Shown piece after piece: positions 1 through 9,202 of a stretch of 64,000 nt of DNA. This DNA is from Plantactinospora soyae (GTDB taxonomy: Bacteria; Actinomycetota; Actinomycetes; Mycobacteriales; Micromonosporaceae). Under the pieces are notes generated by a model. The model was given only the letters and a program-made list of their open reading frames with translations. It made no database searches and was not told the origin of the DNA. Positions within the stretch are counted from its first letter, which is position 1. Each line of letters starts with the position of its first letter. Position numbers and translations under genes: made by a program. Location: the NCBI RefSeq assembly GCF_014874095.1, contig NZ_JADBEB010000001.1, positions 8,928,001-8,992,000 of the forward strand. The letters are read 5' to 3'.

Positions 1-472
1 TCATCGCCGACGCGTCGTCCCGCTCGAAGGCGGAACGGTACCGATCGAGCAGGGGCGCGAGCTGCGGCCCGGCCGCGAAGAGCGGGGGTTCGAAGATGGC
101 CAGCGAGCGTACGTCACGGGAATCCGTCGCTACGGTGTGCAACGACAGCGTCGCTCCGTACGAGGCTCCGACGAGGTGTACCGGGCTGCCCGAGGACTCG
201 CGCACCGCCCCGAGAACGGCGGACAGGTCCGCACTCTCGTCCTTGAACGACTTCGTACCTGCCGGAACGTCACTCGGGCCGTAGCCACGCCTGGCCGGCA
301 TCCACACCTCGTGGTCGTCGGCGAGCAGGTCGGCGACGGCGGCCCAGGAGTGCAGCCCGCCTCCCGACCCGTGTACCAGGACGACGGGGTCGCCGGAACC
401 CACCCGCCGGACCGCCAGCCGGGTACCGTCCGCCGACCTGACGTACTGATCGTGGCTCTCGTGACTGTTCAT
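1..472 (-). CDS. alpha/beta hydrolase, 3' part outside the window
   Basis: Translating from the ATG at 472 gives 157 residues of an alpha/beta-hydrolase fold enzyme before the window edge. The oxyanion-hole loop HGSGGG is at about residues 34-39, and the nucleophile elbow GASYG puts the catalytic Ser at about 104. The Asp and His of the triad would lie beyond the edge. No signal peptide is visible, so it is probably cytosolic; the substrate cannot be predicted. The start codon shares an ATGA overlap with the stop of the TetR gene, so the two are one transcription and translation unit and the hydrolase is the likely regulated target. Confidence 0.85.
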   Translation of the reverse strand, partial: MNSHESHDQYVRSADGTRLAVRRVGSGDPVVLVHGSGGGLHSWAAVADLLADDHEVWMPARRGYGPSDVPAGTKSFKDESADLSAVLGAVRESSGSPVHLVGASYGATLSLHTVATDSRDVRSLAIFEPPLFAAGPQLAPLLDRYRSAFERDDASAM

Positions 473-1056
473 CGTCGTGGTTCCTTCGTTCCGGTCGGCC
501 AGTTGCCCAGCGTGGTGTGTACCGCGTCGAGGATGTGGCTCCACGACTCGTCGATGTCGCGGGGATGCCCGAATCCGTCGACCGTTTCGAGACTCGCGAA
601 ACCGTGGAAGGTGCTGCGTACGAAACGCATCGCGTCGGTCAGGTCTGGCTCGTCGAGCCCGTACCCGCGAAGCATCGCGTAGCTCAGCTCGATCATGCGC
701 AGATGCCCCGCCGACCGCAGGCCGACCTCGCGCGGCAACTGCAGTTGGGTCGCGGCGTACTGCCCGGGGTGCGCCACCGCAAAACTGCGGTAGGCGTCGC
801 CGAATCCGACGAGGGCCTGCCTACCGGCCCGACCGGCGACGGCGAGCGCCAGTTCGTCGGCGAACGCGGCCGCCGCCCGAACCGCGACCTGCTCGATCAA
901 CGCGTCGCGACTTCGGACGTGTACGTACAGCGCGGCATCCGAGACCCCGAAGTGCCGGGCGACCGCCGCGACGGTCAACCGCGACAGGCCCACGGCGTCC
1001 ACCAGATCGGCTGCCGCAGCCGAGACACGCTCGCTCGTCAGACCCTGCCGGGGCAT
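469..1056 (-). CDS. TetR/AcrR-family transcriptional regulator
   Basis: About 195 residues from the ATG at 1056. The N-terminal helix-turn-helix runs through VAAVARHFGVSDAALYVHV and is followed by an all-helical ligand domain containing the TFHGFASLE stretch typical of the WHG-type TetR C-terminus. A longer frame opens at 1113, but its extra residues are Arg/Pro-rich and come from a short direct repeat, so the internal ATG is preferred; GAAAGG lies just upstream of it. The gene comes first in a two-gene operon with the hydrolase. A palindrome about 85 bp upstream of the start suggests autoregulation. Confidence 0.85.
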   Translation of the reverse strand: MPRQGLTSERVSAAAADLVDAVGLSRLTVAAVARHFGVSDAALYVHVRSRDALIEQVAVRAAAAFADELALAVAGRAGRQALVGFGDAYRSFAVAHPGQYAATQLQLPREVGLRSAGHLRMIELSYAMLRGYGLDEPDLTDAMRFVRSTFHGFASLETVDGFGHPRDIDESWSHILDAVHTTLGNWPTGTKEPRR

Positions 1057-1063
1057 ACCGTGT

Positions 1064-1119
1064 ACCGACCTTTCGGGGCACCGCCCTCTCGGCGGCACCG
1101 ACCTTCGGGGCACCGCCCT
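1064..1119. repeat. two-copy direct repeat upstream of tetR
   Basis: Two nearly identical 23-24 bp copies (1064-1087 and 1097-1119), differing by one T, lie in the 5' region of the TetR gene. They create an artificial N-terminal extension if the more distal start is used. Confidence 0.6.
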
Positions 1120-1139
1120 TTCGGGGCAGCAGGCGAAAA

Positions 1140-1154
1140 CTTAGGAGCCCTAAG
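1140..1154. promoter_or_regulatory. candidate TetR operator
   Basis: Perfect inverted repeat CTTAGG-AGC-CCTAAG. A further CTTAG follows ten bases on, at 1161-1165. The palindromic layout and the position upstream of tetR fit an autoregulatory operator; binding is inferred. Confidence 0.6.
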
Positions 1155-1314
1155 GTATCACTTAGCCTCCTCCACCAGCGAACCTGTCCCTCGCCCTCCG
1201 GTCCGGAGACGACGTCCGGACGGCCTCGATCCGGGTCGCGCCGGTCCACCCGGCCCGGCCTGAAGAGTTCCTTAAGCCGGCGCCGCCCGGGTCGGTCGGT
1301 CGGAGACCGGGACC

Positions 1315-1329
1315 TACCATCTGGCGGTG
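1315..1329 (+). promoter_or_regulatory. -10 element of a leaderless promoter
   Basis: TACCAT at 1315-1320 is followed by six bases and then the GTG start, the spacing expected when transcription starts at the first base of the coding sequence. No convincing Shine-Dalgarno is present. The -35 is weak. Confidence 0.45.
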
Positions 1330-2532
1330 CGCATCAAGACCACCTCCGCCCTGCTCGTGGCCGGGCTGCTCGCCGCCACCGCCCTGACCGGCTGCGGTTC
1401 CTCGCCGGCGGAAAAGGCGGCGGGCGGCGCACCGGGCCCCACGGAGACCACGAGCGCGTCCGCGACGCCCTCGCCGTCGGTCCCACCCGGGCCGTCGCCG
1501 ACCGCCAGGCCCGCCACCTCGACCACGCCGGTACCCGCACTGCCCCGGCCGGGCAACCCGAAGGGTCGGGCCAGCGTGCCGGCCGAGGCCCGCGCGGTGA
1601 ACACGGCGAAACCGAGCCGGGTGATCGGCAACGGCACCCCCGGAAGCTGCACCTCGGCGGCGGTGGTCGCGGCGGTGGCCCGGGGCGGCATCATCACCTT
1701 CTCCTGCGGTCCCGCTCCGGTGACCATCACGATGAAGGCCACCGCGAAGATCCGGAACTCGACCGGTCCCCGGATCGTGCTCGACGGCGGCGGCAGGGTC
1801 ACGCTCTCCGGTGGCGGCAAGCGCCGGATCCTCTACATGAACACCTGCGACGAGGCGCAGGGCTGGACCACCTCGCACTGCCAGGACCAGGACCATCCAC
1901 AGCTCACCGTGCAGAATCTGACCTTCGCCGACGGCAACTCCACCGGCGACCGGGTCGAGGGAGGTGGCGGCGGGGCCATTTTCGTCCGAGGCGGCCGGTT
2001 CAAGGTGGTCAACTCGCGGTTCGTCCGCAACCGCTGCGACCAGACCGGCCCGGATCTGGGCGGCGCGGCCATCCGGGTGCTGAGCCAGTCCAAGGGGCTA
2101 CCGGTGTACGTCGTCAACAGCACCTTCGGCGGTGCCTCCGGACAGGGCGGCACGTGTGCCAACGGCGGCGCACTGAGCAGCATCGGCGTCTCCTGGGTGG
2201 TGCTCAACAGCGTGCTGACCTACAACAGGGCGGTCGGCCGGGGGGCCAATCCGGCCCGGGGTGGCACCTCCGGCGGCGGTAGCGGCGGTGCGATCTACAC
2301 CGACGGCAACCGGTTCACGGTGACGATCGCCGGCAGCGTGATCGAGAACAACCGCGCCAACGAGGGCGGCGGCGCGGTCTTCTTCGTCAGCAACGACCGG
2401 ACCGGCACGATGAAGATCGAGGGCTCGACGCTGCGGCGAAACCCCAGCGACGGCTTCGAGACCCGGGGCTTCCCCGGCATCTTCTTCCTCGGCGCCCGGA
2501 ACCCGACGGTCACGGGCTCCAGGCTCGGCTAG
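1327..2532 (+). CDS. lipoprotein with right-handed beta-helix domain
   Basis: 401 residues from a GTG start. A lipoprotein signal peptide ends in the lipobox LTGC (Cys 23), followed by about 60 residues of Ser/Thr/Pro/Ala-rich linker that would hold the domain away from the membrane. The rest is Gly/Asn-rich with recurring short strands (LTFADGNST, NSTFGGAS, ENNRANEGGGAVFF), the pattern of parallel beta-helix proteins related to polymorphic outer-membrane repeats and pectate-lyase-like folds. No catalytic residues could be assigned. A TACCAT -10 element ends 6 bases before the GTG, so the mRNA may be leaderless. Confidence 0.75.
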   Translation: MRIKTTSALLVAGLLAATALTGCGSSPAEKAAGGAPGPTETTSASATPSPSVPPGPSPTARPATSTTPVPALPRPGNPKGRASVPAEARAVNTAKPSRVIGNGTPGSCTSAAVVAAVARGGIITFSCGPAPVTITMKATAKIRNSTGPRIVLDGGGRVTLSGGGKRRILYMNTCDEAQGWTTSHCQDQDHPQLTVQNLTFADGNSTGDRVEGGGGGAIFVRGGRFKVVNSRFVRNRCDQTGPDLGGAAIRVLSQSKGLPVYVVNSTFGGASGQGGTCANGGALSSIGVSWVVLNSVLTYNRAVGRGANPARGGTSGGGSGGAIYTDGNRFTVTIAGSVIENNRANEGGGAVFFVSNDRTGTMKIEGSTLRRNPSDGFETRGFPGIFFLGARNPTVTGSRLG

Positions 2533-2641
2533 CCGGCGACGTGACCGTGGTCGGTCAAACCATCGTGAGCTGGCCGTTGCTGTCGGTTCGGTCGGACCAG
2601 AAGCCTGGCGGGGTCCCGCCGACCGATCCGGCGGCCCGCGC

Positions 2642-3892
2642 CTACCGACCCCGGGGCAGGTACCGCCCACTGACCCCGGCACCGACCGCCGCGACCACAC
2701 AGGCGACGGCGACACCGACCAGCACCGGCAGGTAGCTGCCGGTACCGCTCCGGACCTCGGCGGCGACGACCGGCGCGGTCGCCTTCGCCAGGGTCACCGG
2801 AACGGCGAGCATCCCCGAGACGGCGCCGAAGACGGCGGTGCCGTAGATGTCGGCGACCAGTGCCGGCTGGGCGACGGCGGCGACGCCGAACCCGAGCCCG
2901 AAGAGGAGTACCGCGACGACCGCCCCGACCGCGCTACCCGCCACGGCCGCCAGCGCCAGCGCGCCGACCCCCTGGACCAGGAAGACGACGGCGACCACGG
3001 AGGTGACCCGGAACCGGCGGGCCACCGTGGTCAGCGTCAACCGGCCCGTCACCGACAGCACGCCGAGCAGACCGGCGACGGTGGCGGCGAAGGTCGCCGG
3101 ATGACCGCGTTCGACCAGGTAGATAACGAGATGCACGCCGACCGTGGCGGTCGCGGTGACATGTGCGACGAAGACCAACGACAGGGTCCAGAACCGGCGG
3201 TCGCCGGCCACCGCGCGAAGCGACCGGCGCGGTCGACTCGCCGTCGCGCCGTTCCGACCGGCGTACGGCGGGCGCCGCACCACCAGCCAGTGCCCCGGAA
3301 CGGTCGTGGTGGCGTAGACGGCGGCCAGGATCAGCAGCGTGTTCCGCCAGCCGTACTGGGCGGTGAGGAAGCCGGTCAGCGGCATGAAGACGGTGCTGGC
3401 GAAGCCCGCGACCACGGTGACGGCGAGCAGGGCGTTGGCCCGGCGGTGCGGTTCGGGGAACCAGGTGACGACGACGGCGAGGGCCGGTCCGTACAGCGTC
3501 ATCGCGCCGGCCAGGCCGATGCCGGCCTGGACCAGGTAGAGCGCGGGCAGGGCGTCGACCCGCGACCAGGCCAGGACCAGCACGGCGGCGACGATCGAGC
3601 CGACCGTCATCAGCCCGCGTCCGCCCCGACGGTCCAACCAGCGCCCCACCGGAACCGCCGCGACCGCGCTGGTCAGGACCGAGACGGTCAGCGCGCCGGT
3701 CACGGCGGTGGTGCTCGCGTCGAGGTCGTACGCGATCGGCTCCAGGAGTACGGCGAAGGCGTAGTGCAGGACGCCGTACCCGACGGTGGTGCTGAGGGCG
3801 AGGGTGGCGACGATCGGCCAGCGCCGGTTCCGCCCGGTGTCGGAACTCGCGTCGGTACGTACGGAGGCTCCGGTGCGCGCCGTGACCGGCAT
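2642..3892 (-). CDS. MFS transporter
   Basis: 416 residues with about 12 hydrophobic helices after a 25-residue polar N-terminus. The loop between helices 2 and 3 carries PVGRWLDRRGGRGLM, the major facilitator motif A (GxxxDRxGRR type). This is an inner-membrane secondary transporter; neither substrate nor direction can be inferred. It is transcribed alone, convergent with the beta-helix lipoprotein gene and about 30 bp downstream of the divergent-looking 5' side of the response-regulator operon end. Confidence 0.85.
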   Translation of the reverse strand: MPVTARTGASVRTDASSDTGRNRRWPIVATLALSTTVGYGVLHYAFAVLLEPIAYDLDASTTAVTGALTVSVLTSAVAAVPVGRWLDRRGGRGLMTVGSIVAAVLVLAWSRVDALPALYLVQAGIGLAGAMTLYGPALAVVVTWFPEPHRRANALLAVTVVAGFASTVFMPLTGFLTAQYGWRNTLLILAAVYATTTVPGHWLVVRRPPYAGRNGATASRPRRSLRAVAGDRRFWTLSLVFVAHVTATATVGVHLVIYLVERGHPATFAATVAGLLGVLSVTGRLTLTTVARRFRVTSVVAVVFLVQGVGALALAAVAGSAVGAVVAVLLFGLGFGVAAVAQPALVADIYGTAVFGAVSGMLAVPVTLAKATAPVVAAEVRSGTGSYLPVLVGVAVACVVAAVGAGVSGRYLPRGR

Positions 3893-3962
3893 GGATCAGC
3901 CTACGGTGTCCGCTGTCGGCCGGTGACCGAGGCGCGCCCACCGGCCGGGCCGCCCGGCGCGG

Positions 3963-4607
3963 TCACCGGTTGAGGTACGCCAGGACGGCCCGCACCCGGC
4001 GGTGCGAGTCGTCGGCCGGCGGCAGGTCGAGCTTGGCGAAGATGTTCGTGATGTGCTTCTCCACCGACACGGGCGCCAGTACCAGGGCCGCGCAGAGCGC
4101 CGAGTTGGACAGCCCCTGCGCCATCAGGTCGAGGACCTGCCGTTCCCGGGGGGTGAGGCCGCCGATGCCGTGGCTGCGGCTGTTTCGGGCGAAGAGTTGG
4201 CGTACCACCTCGGGGTCCATCACCGTGCCTCCGGCGGCGACCCGTTCGATGGCGTCGAGGAAGTCGTCGAGCGCGGTGACCCTGTCCTTCAGCAGGTAGC
4301 CGACCCCGCCCCGGCCGTCGGCGAGCAGTTCCGCGGCGTAGGCCCGTTCGACGTACTGGGAGACGATCAGCACCCGGGCGTCGGGCTCGGCCGCCCGGAT
4401 CCGCAGGGCGGCCCGAAGCCCTTCGTCGCGGAACCCCGGCGGCAGCCGTACGTCCACGATGGATAGATCCGGGCGGTGTTCGGTGACGGCGTCCTCCAGC
4501 GCGGACGCGTTGTCCACCGCCGCCACCACCGTGTGTCCGGTGTCGGTGAGCAGCCGTACCACGCCCTCGCGCAGCAGGAGCAGGTCTTCGGCGATCACGA
4601 TGCGCAT
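3963..4607 (-). CDS. NarL/LuxR-type response regulator
   Basis: 214 residues. The receiver domain has the acidic pair ED at 7-8 and phospho-acceptor Asp 52 in SIVDVRLP. The C-terminal LuxR helix-turn-helix starts at GLTPRERQVLDLMAQGLSN. Its start overlaps the end of the histidine kinase gene by 13 bp, making this the last gene of an ABC exporter/two-component operon. By analogy with other kinase-regulator-exporter operons it probably controls transcription of the exporter genes; the palindrome at 9203-9220 is the obvious candidate target. Confidence 0.9.
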   Translation of the reverse strand: MRIVIAEDLLLLREGVVRLLTDTGHTVVAAVDNASALEDAVTEHRPDLSIVDVRLPPGFRDEGLRAALRIRAAEPDARVLIVSQYVERAYAAELLADGRGGVGYLLKDRVTALDDFLDAIERVAAGGTVMDPEVVRQLFARNSRSHGIGGLTPRERQVLDLMAQGLSNSALCAALVLAPVSVEKHITNIFAKLDLPPADDSHRRVRAVLAYLNR

Positions 4608-5860
4608 GGGAACTCCGCGTGCAGGATGGTCGGGCCGCCCGGCGGGCTGGTCAGGGTGAGCGTGCCGTCCAATGCCTCGACCCGGCGCCGCAGCCCGTCG
4701 AGCCCGGGACCGGCCGGGTCGGCGCCGCCCTGGCCGTCGTCGGCGAGGGTGACCGAGATCGTGTCGGCGGTACGGACCAGGTCGATTTGGCAGGCGTCCG
4801 CGTCGGCGTGCTTGCCTGCGTTGGTGAGCCCCTCGGCCACCACGAAGTACGCCGCCGACTCCACCGCCGCCGGGTACCGGTCGGACTGGTCGCCGCGCAG
4901 GTCCACCCGGAGCGGGCTGTCGGCGGCGAGCGCGGCCAGCGCCGCGTGCAGGCCCCGGTCGGTGAGGATCGGTGGATGGATGCCCCGGACCAGTCGGCGC
5001 AGCTCGGCGAGCGCGTCGTCGAGCTGCCGGCGGGCGAGTGCGACGTCGGTGTCCGCCGCTCCTCCACCCCGCAACTTCCGGGCCGCCAGCGCGAGGGTCA
5101 TCCCGGCGGCGACGATCCGGGCCTGCGCCCCGTCGTGCAGGTCCCGCTCGATCCGGCGCAACTCCGCGGCCTGGGCGTCCACCACCCGGGCCCGGGTCTC
5201 GGCGAGCCGGGTGGCCCGCTCCACCAGCCGGCGGTGCGCCCCCGGGGCGAGCAGGGCGCGGGCGACGGCGACCGTGAGCCGGGCCAGCGTACGCAGCAAC
5301 CAGCCGGCCACCGGCAGCAGCATGAGCCCGATCACGGTCAGCCCGAACCGACCGGGCGTTGTCGTCATCAGCGGGCGCATCGGGAACGGCGCGTGCGGGT
5401 TGGGCACCGCCCAGGCCCAGAGGGGCGCCACGATCGCGGCGAGGTCGACAGCGGCGATCACGATCCCGGCGATGCCGCCGGCCAGCCCGATCGGAAAGAG
5501 CAGCACCAGCCAGGCAAGGTCCCGCCAGGTCGCCGGCTGGGCGCCGATCGCGGCGACCCGCTGCCGGATCGAGCCGCCGCCGGCCGGCAGGTACGGGGCC
5601 GGAATCGGCTCGCCGAGTATCCAGCCCGCCCGGTGCCGTTCGACGGTCGCGAGCCGGCGGGTCAGCCAGGCGGCGCCGAGGAAGGCCGGCCCGCCGAGCT
5701 GGGTGATCGAGAGGAGCCCGACCCCGAGCACCGCGGCGAGGCTCCAGGCCAGGTCGACGGCGCCCGCGACGAGGCCGCTGGCCAGGTACGCCAGGGCCCG
5801 TGCCGTCGCTCTTCCCACCGCGCAGATGGTAGTCCGGACAACACGGGCCCCGGGCAGCAC
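4595..5860 (-). CDS. NarX/DesK-type sensor histidine kinase
   Basis: 421 residues from a GTG start that lies 3 bp past the permease stop codon. The N-terminal half contains several hydrophobic segments (about 25-60, 112-150, 172-195), so the sensor is membrane-embedded. The HisKA_3 dimerisation helix carries RRIERDLHDGAQARI with phospho-acceptor His about 242. The C-terminal HATPase region has LADDGQGG and GPGLDGLRRRVEALDG. It pairs with the response regulator downstream. A sensor without a large extracellular domain, encoded beside an exporter, often senses the transported compound or membrane stress; that is inference. Confidence 0.9.
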   Translation of the reverse strand: MLPGARVVRTTICAVGRATARALAYLASGLVAGAVDLAWSLAAVLGVGLLSITQLGGPAFLGAAWLTRRLATVERHRAGWILGEPIPAPYLPAGGGSIRQRVAAIGAQPATWRDLAWLVLLFPIGLAGGIAGIVIAAVDLAAIVAPLWAWAVPNPHAPFPMRPLMTTTPGRFGLTVIGLMLLPVAGWLLRTLARLTVAVARALLAPGAHRRLVERATRLAETRARVVDAQAAELRRIERDLHDGAQARIVAAGMTLALAARKLRGGGAADTDVALARRQLDDALAELRRLVRGIHPPILTDRGLHAALAALAADSPLRVDLRGDQSDRYPAAVESAAYFVVAEGLTNAGKHADADACQIDLVRTADTISVTLADDGQGGADPAGPGLDGLRRRVEALDGTLTLTSPPGGPTILHAEFPCAS

Positions 5861-5863
5861 GTC

Positions 5864-8392
5864 TCAGCCCGCGTCCGCGACGGCCGGCAGGCTCCGGCGG
5901 CGGATCACGAACCGGGCCGGCAGCGCCCCGGCGAACAGGCCCAGCGCCGCGACCCCGCCGAGCATCCCGGCGTACGTCCAGGGGTCGATGATCAGCCGGA
6001 ACGTGCCGTCCTGCGCGGTGCTGAACGCGCCCACCACGATCGAGGTGACCGCGCAGCCGAGCAGCAGTCCCACCGCGACGGTGATCGCCGCCTCCCGGGT
6101 GGCCAGCCCGCGTACCTGGCCGGCGGTGGCGCCGGCCAGCCGCAGTCCGGCGTACTCCCGGCGGCGGGCCGCGGTCGCGATCGCGAAGGTGTTGATCACC
6201 GCGATGGCGGTGAAGCCGAGCGAGATCACCACCATCAGCTCCCAGGCGCCCTGCTGGTTGTCCGCGTCCCCGGCGGCGGGTGCGTCGACGGTCGGGGTCA
6301 GCCGCAGTTCCGGCCAGTCGGCGCGGATCCGCTCCGCCACGTCGCCGTCGTAGCGCAACGCGACCGCGGCGGCGAGCCCGCGCGGATCGTGTTCCGCGAC
6401 CAGCCGGGCCGGCAGGACGAGGTCACCGAAGCCCCGGGACCGCTGGTAGATCGCCGACAGCCGCAACCGGACCGGGGTTCCGTCGGCCAGCCAGATCGGC
6501 ACCTCGGCACCGACCCGCCAACCCCGGGCCTCCGCCAGGGGCCGGCTCGCGGCGAAGGTACCGTCCCCGGCCAGCTCCCCCGCCCGGACGTCCAGGTCGA
6601 GCGCCGGCTCGCCCCCGCGCAGCAGCAGCCCCTGCGCCGGATAGTCCTCCGGCTTGCCTCCGGTGTCGACGATCGCCCGGGTCGGCAGCGTCGCCGCCGC
6701 CCCGCTGACGCCGGGCAGCGCCACGAGCCGCTCGACCGTGCCGAGCGGAATCCCGGCCGCGCCGGTGACCTGGGCGGTCGCGGCGGCGTTCCGGTCCTGC
6801 TGCTCGGCACCGGACAGTTCGACCAGCAGCGCGCCGTTGAGCAGCATGGTGGCGTTGAGCGCGAACATCAGGACCAGCGGTACGGCCACCCCCGTCACCC
6901 GCCGGCTCTCCACCCGGGTGATCGCACCGGCGAGCCGACCCGTCATGCCGGCGAGTCCGGCCAGCCGCGAGACGGGGACGACCAGCAGCCGGACCACGAT
7001 CGGGCCGAGCGCGGCAACCGCGCAGAGCAGCAGCGCACAGGAGACGAAGCTCATCCCCATCCCCAGGTCCCCGCCGAGCGGCACGAAGGTCAGCACCGCG
7101 ACGGCACCGGCGGCCGGGAAGAACGCGAGCAGTAGCCGGAGCAGTACCCCACCCGACGGCGCGGTGGCGGTCTCGGCCAGGGCCTGGGTCGGCGCGATCC
7201 GTACCGCCCGTCGGCCGGCGAGCCGGGCCGCGACGAAGGTCACCAGCACCCCGGCCAGCACGGCGCAGAGCAGGACCAGCACGTTCACCTGCACGGTGAA
7301 CTGTCTCGGCACCGCGCCGAGGGTCCGGAACCGGGCCGCCACCAGGTGGGCGACCAGCACCCCGAGCGGCAGTGCCGGTACCGCCGCGACCAGCGCGAGC
7401 AGGACGCTCTCCAGCCCGAGCAGCCGGCGCAACTGGGTCGGCGTCGCTCCGGCCGTACGCAGCAGGGCCAGTTCACGCAGCCGTTGCCGTACGCCGAGCG
7501 CCACCGTACCGGTGAGCACGAAGACCGCGGCGAAGCCGGTGATGCCGATGACGAACCCGAAGATCGAGATCGGGCCGATGTAGTCCGGCAGCGCCCCGGG
7601 CAGGTCGGCCCGGATCCGGTCCACCCCGGTCAGCACGGGCGCGTCGCCGGCCTCGGCCCGTACCGCCGCCAGCAGCGCCGCCCGGTCGGCGCCGGACGCG
7701 GCGAACACCCCGATCCCGGTGGGTCCGGCCAGCCCGGAGAGCACACCGACCTCGGCGTCGCTGACGAACAGGGCACCCTGGGCCGGCAGCCCGTTCCGGC
7801 CGGCGGGCGCGGCCACCCCGGCGACCCGCATCGGCCGTACCCCGGTCTTCGTGGTGACCGTGACCGCACCACCCACGCCGACCTCGGCTCGGGCTGCCAG
7901 GTCGGCGTCCAGCACCACCTCGCCGCGCCCCGGCGCCATCCCGGCCCGCAGCCGGTACGGGGTCAGGGTCGCGGACGCCCAGCCGTGCCCGATCACCGGC
8001 GCGTCCTGCGCGCCGCGCACCGCCCGCCCGGCCGACCCGGTCAGCGTCACCGGGAACGCGGCGTCCGGAACCGCCTGTCCGACCCCGGGCAGTCCGGCGA
8101 TCCGCCCGACCAGGTCGACGGGAAGGGTGCCGGCGCCGGTCAGTCGTTCGGTCTTGGTCTTGGTCTTGGCCTTGTCCTTCTTCTTCTTGACCGTCTGGAG
8201 GGTGACCTGGCGGTCGCCCGAGACCATCGCGGTGGTGGCGCCGAACCGGTCGGCCGGTGGCTTCGCGGCGAGCACCGAGAACAACAGCAGTCCGGCGCCG
8301 GCCAGCAGCGCGACGGCGAGGAACGCGGCGAAGAACGTACCGAGGTAGCTGCCCCGGTGCCGGCGCAGCGTGCCGAGAGCGAGCCTGATCAT
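5864..8392 (-). CDS. FtsX-type ABC transporter permease
   Basis: 842 residues with two MacB/FtsX permease modules: an N-terminal membrane anchor near 15-42, a large extracytoplasmic domain, three to four helices around 280-420, a second anchor and domain, and final helices at about 720-830. The ATG at 8392 overlaps the ATPase stop as ATGA. This family couples ATP hydrolysis to periplasmic-side conformational work, typically exporting peptides or antibiotics or extracting lipids. An odd Lys/Thr-rich stretch (KKKKDKAKTKTKT) sits near residue 70 in the first external domain. Confidence 0.9.
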   Translation of the reverse strand: MIRLALGTLRRHRGSYLGTFFAAFLAVALLAGAGLLLFSVLAAKPPADRFGATTAMVSGDRQVTLQTVKKKKDKAKTKTKTERLTGAGTLPVDLVGRIAGLPGVGQAVPDAAFPVTLTGSAGRAVRGAQDAPVIGHGWASATLTPYRLRAGMAPGRGEVVLDADLAARAEVGVGGAVTVTTKTGVRPMRVAGVAAPAGRNGLPAQGALFVSDAEVGVLSGLAGPTGIGVFAASGADRAALLAAVRAEAGDAPVLTGVDRIRADLPGALPDYIGPISIFGFVIGITGFAAVFVLTGTVALGVRQRLRELALLRTAGATPTQLRRLLGLESVLLALVAAVPALPLGVLVAHLVAARFRTLGAVPRQFTVQVNVLVLLCAVLAGVLVTFVAARLAGRRAVRIAPTQALAETATAPSGGVLLRLLLAFFPAAGAVAVLTFVPLGGDLGMGMSFVSCALLLCAVAALGPIVVRLLVVPVSRLAGLAGMTGRLAGAITRVESRRVTGVAVPLVLMFALNATMLLNGALLVELSGAEQQDRNAAATAQVTGAAGIPLGTVERLVALPGVSGAAATLPTRAIVDTGGKPEDYPAQGLLLRGGEPALDLDVRAGELAGDGTFAASRPLAEARGWRVGAEVPIWLADGTPVRLRLSAIYQRSRGFGDLVLPARLVAEHDPRGLAAAVALRYDGDVAERIRADWPELRLTPTVDAPAAGDADNQQGAWELMVVISLGFTAIAVINTFAIATAARRREYAGLRLAGATAGQVRGLATREAAITVAVGLLLGCAVTSIVVGAFSTAQDGTFRLIIDPWTYAGMLGGVAALGLFAGALPARFVIRRRSLPAVADAG

Positions 8393-9183
8393 CGGACGCT
8401 CACCGCCATCATCTGGCTCGCGACCTTCTCCGCCGTCGGGTCGGCCAGCTCGGCGACGGTACGGCCGTCGGCGAGGAACACCACCCGGTCGGCCCAGGCC
8501 GCGGCGGACGGGTCGTGGGTGACCATGACCACCGCCGTACCGACGTCGTCCACCGACTCCCGCAGCAGACCGAGCACCTCCCGGCCGGTCGACAGGTCGA
8601 GCGCACCGGTCGGCTCGTCGGCGAAGATCACTTCGGGCCGGCTGGCAAGGGCCCGGGCCAGTGCGACCCGCTGCCGCTGCCCGCCGGAGAGCCGGCCGGG
8701 ACGGTCGTTCTCCCGACCGTCCAGCCCCACCCGGCGGAGCACCTCCCGGGCCCAGTCCCGGTCCGGCTTGACCCCGGCCAACCGCTGCGGCAGCAGTACG
8801 TTGTGCCACACCGACAGCGAGTCGATCAGGTTGTACGCCTGGAACACGAAGCCGACCCGCCGACGCCGCGCCTGGGTGAGCTTCGGCTCCCGGAGCCCGC
8901 CGATCTCCTGCCCGGCGAGCAGCACCCGCCCGCTGTCCGGCCGGTCCAACCCGGCGGCGCAGTGCAGCAGCGTCGACTTGCCGGACCCGGACGGTCCCAT
9001 CACCGCGCAGAACGTACCGGCCGCGAAGGCCACCGAGACGCCCCGCAACGCCTGGACCCCGGCGCCCGGATAACTCTTCACCACGTCGACGACCTCGACG
9101 ACCGGCCGGTCCACGACCACCGGCGCCGTACCCCTGTTTTCCATGGTCATCAGCCTGGTCCGGACGGCTTTCCGAAAACACAT
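8389..9183 (-). CDS. ABC transporter ATP-binding protein (LolD/MacB type)
   Basis: 264 residues from the ATG at 9183, which has AAGG about 8 bases upstream; in-frame ATGs at 9150 and 9144 are credible alternatives because the conserved domain begins only at VVEVVDVVKSYPG. Walker A is GPSGSGKST, the signature is LSGGQRQR, and Walker B is VIFADEP. It energises the FtsX-type permease encoded immediately downstream and is the first gene of the exporter/two-component operon. A perfect palindrome lies 20 bp upstream. Confidence 0.88.
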   Translation of the reverse strand: MCFRKAVRTRLMTMENRGTAPVVVDRPVVEVVDVVKSYPGAGVQALRGVSVAFAAGTFCAVMGPSGSGKSTLLHCAAGLDRPDSGRVLLAGQEIGGLREPKLTQARRRRVGFVFQAYNLIDSLSVWHNVLLPQRLAGVKPDRDWAREVLRRVGLDGRENDRPGRLSGGQRQRVALARALASRPEVIFADEPTGALDLSTGREVLGLLRESVDDVGTAVVMVTHDPSAAAWADRVVFLADGRTVAELADPTAEKVASQMMAVSVR

Positions 9184-9202
9184 GGTGACCTTGGATCTCG
9201 CC

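Noticed and set aside
477-2282. Long plus-strand frame across tetR and the lipoprotein gene
   Set aside because: Crosses two genes in the wrong frame; Arg-rich with no recognisable domain.
2600-2625. GGCGGG-GT-CCCGCC as a terminator between lipoprotein and MFS genes
   Set aside because: Loop of two bases and no T-tract; too weak to annotate.
4619-7135. 838-codon plus-strand open frame
   Set aside because: Antisense to the histidine kinase and FtsX permease genes; Arg/Gly/Pro/Gln-rich composition typical of shadow frames in high-GC DNA, no domain recognised.
8393-9181. Reading the FtsX permease as a 1105-residue fusion starting at 9181
   Set aside because: The extra N-terminal part is the ATPase gene read in the wrong frame. 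The permease begins at the ATGA overlap at 8392.
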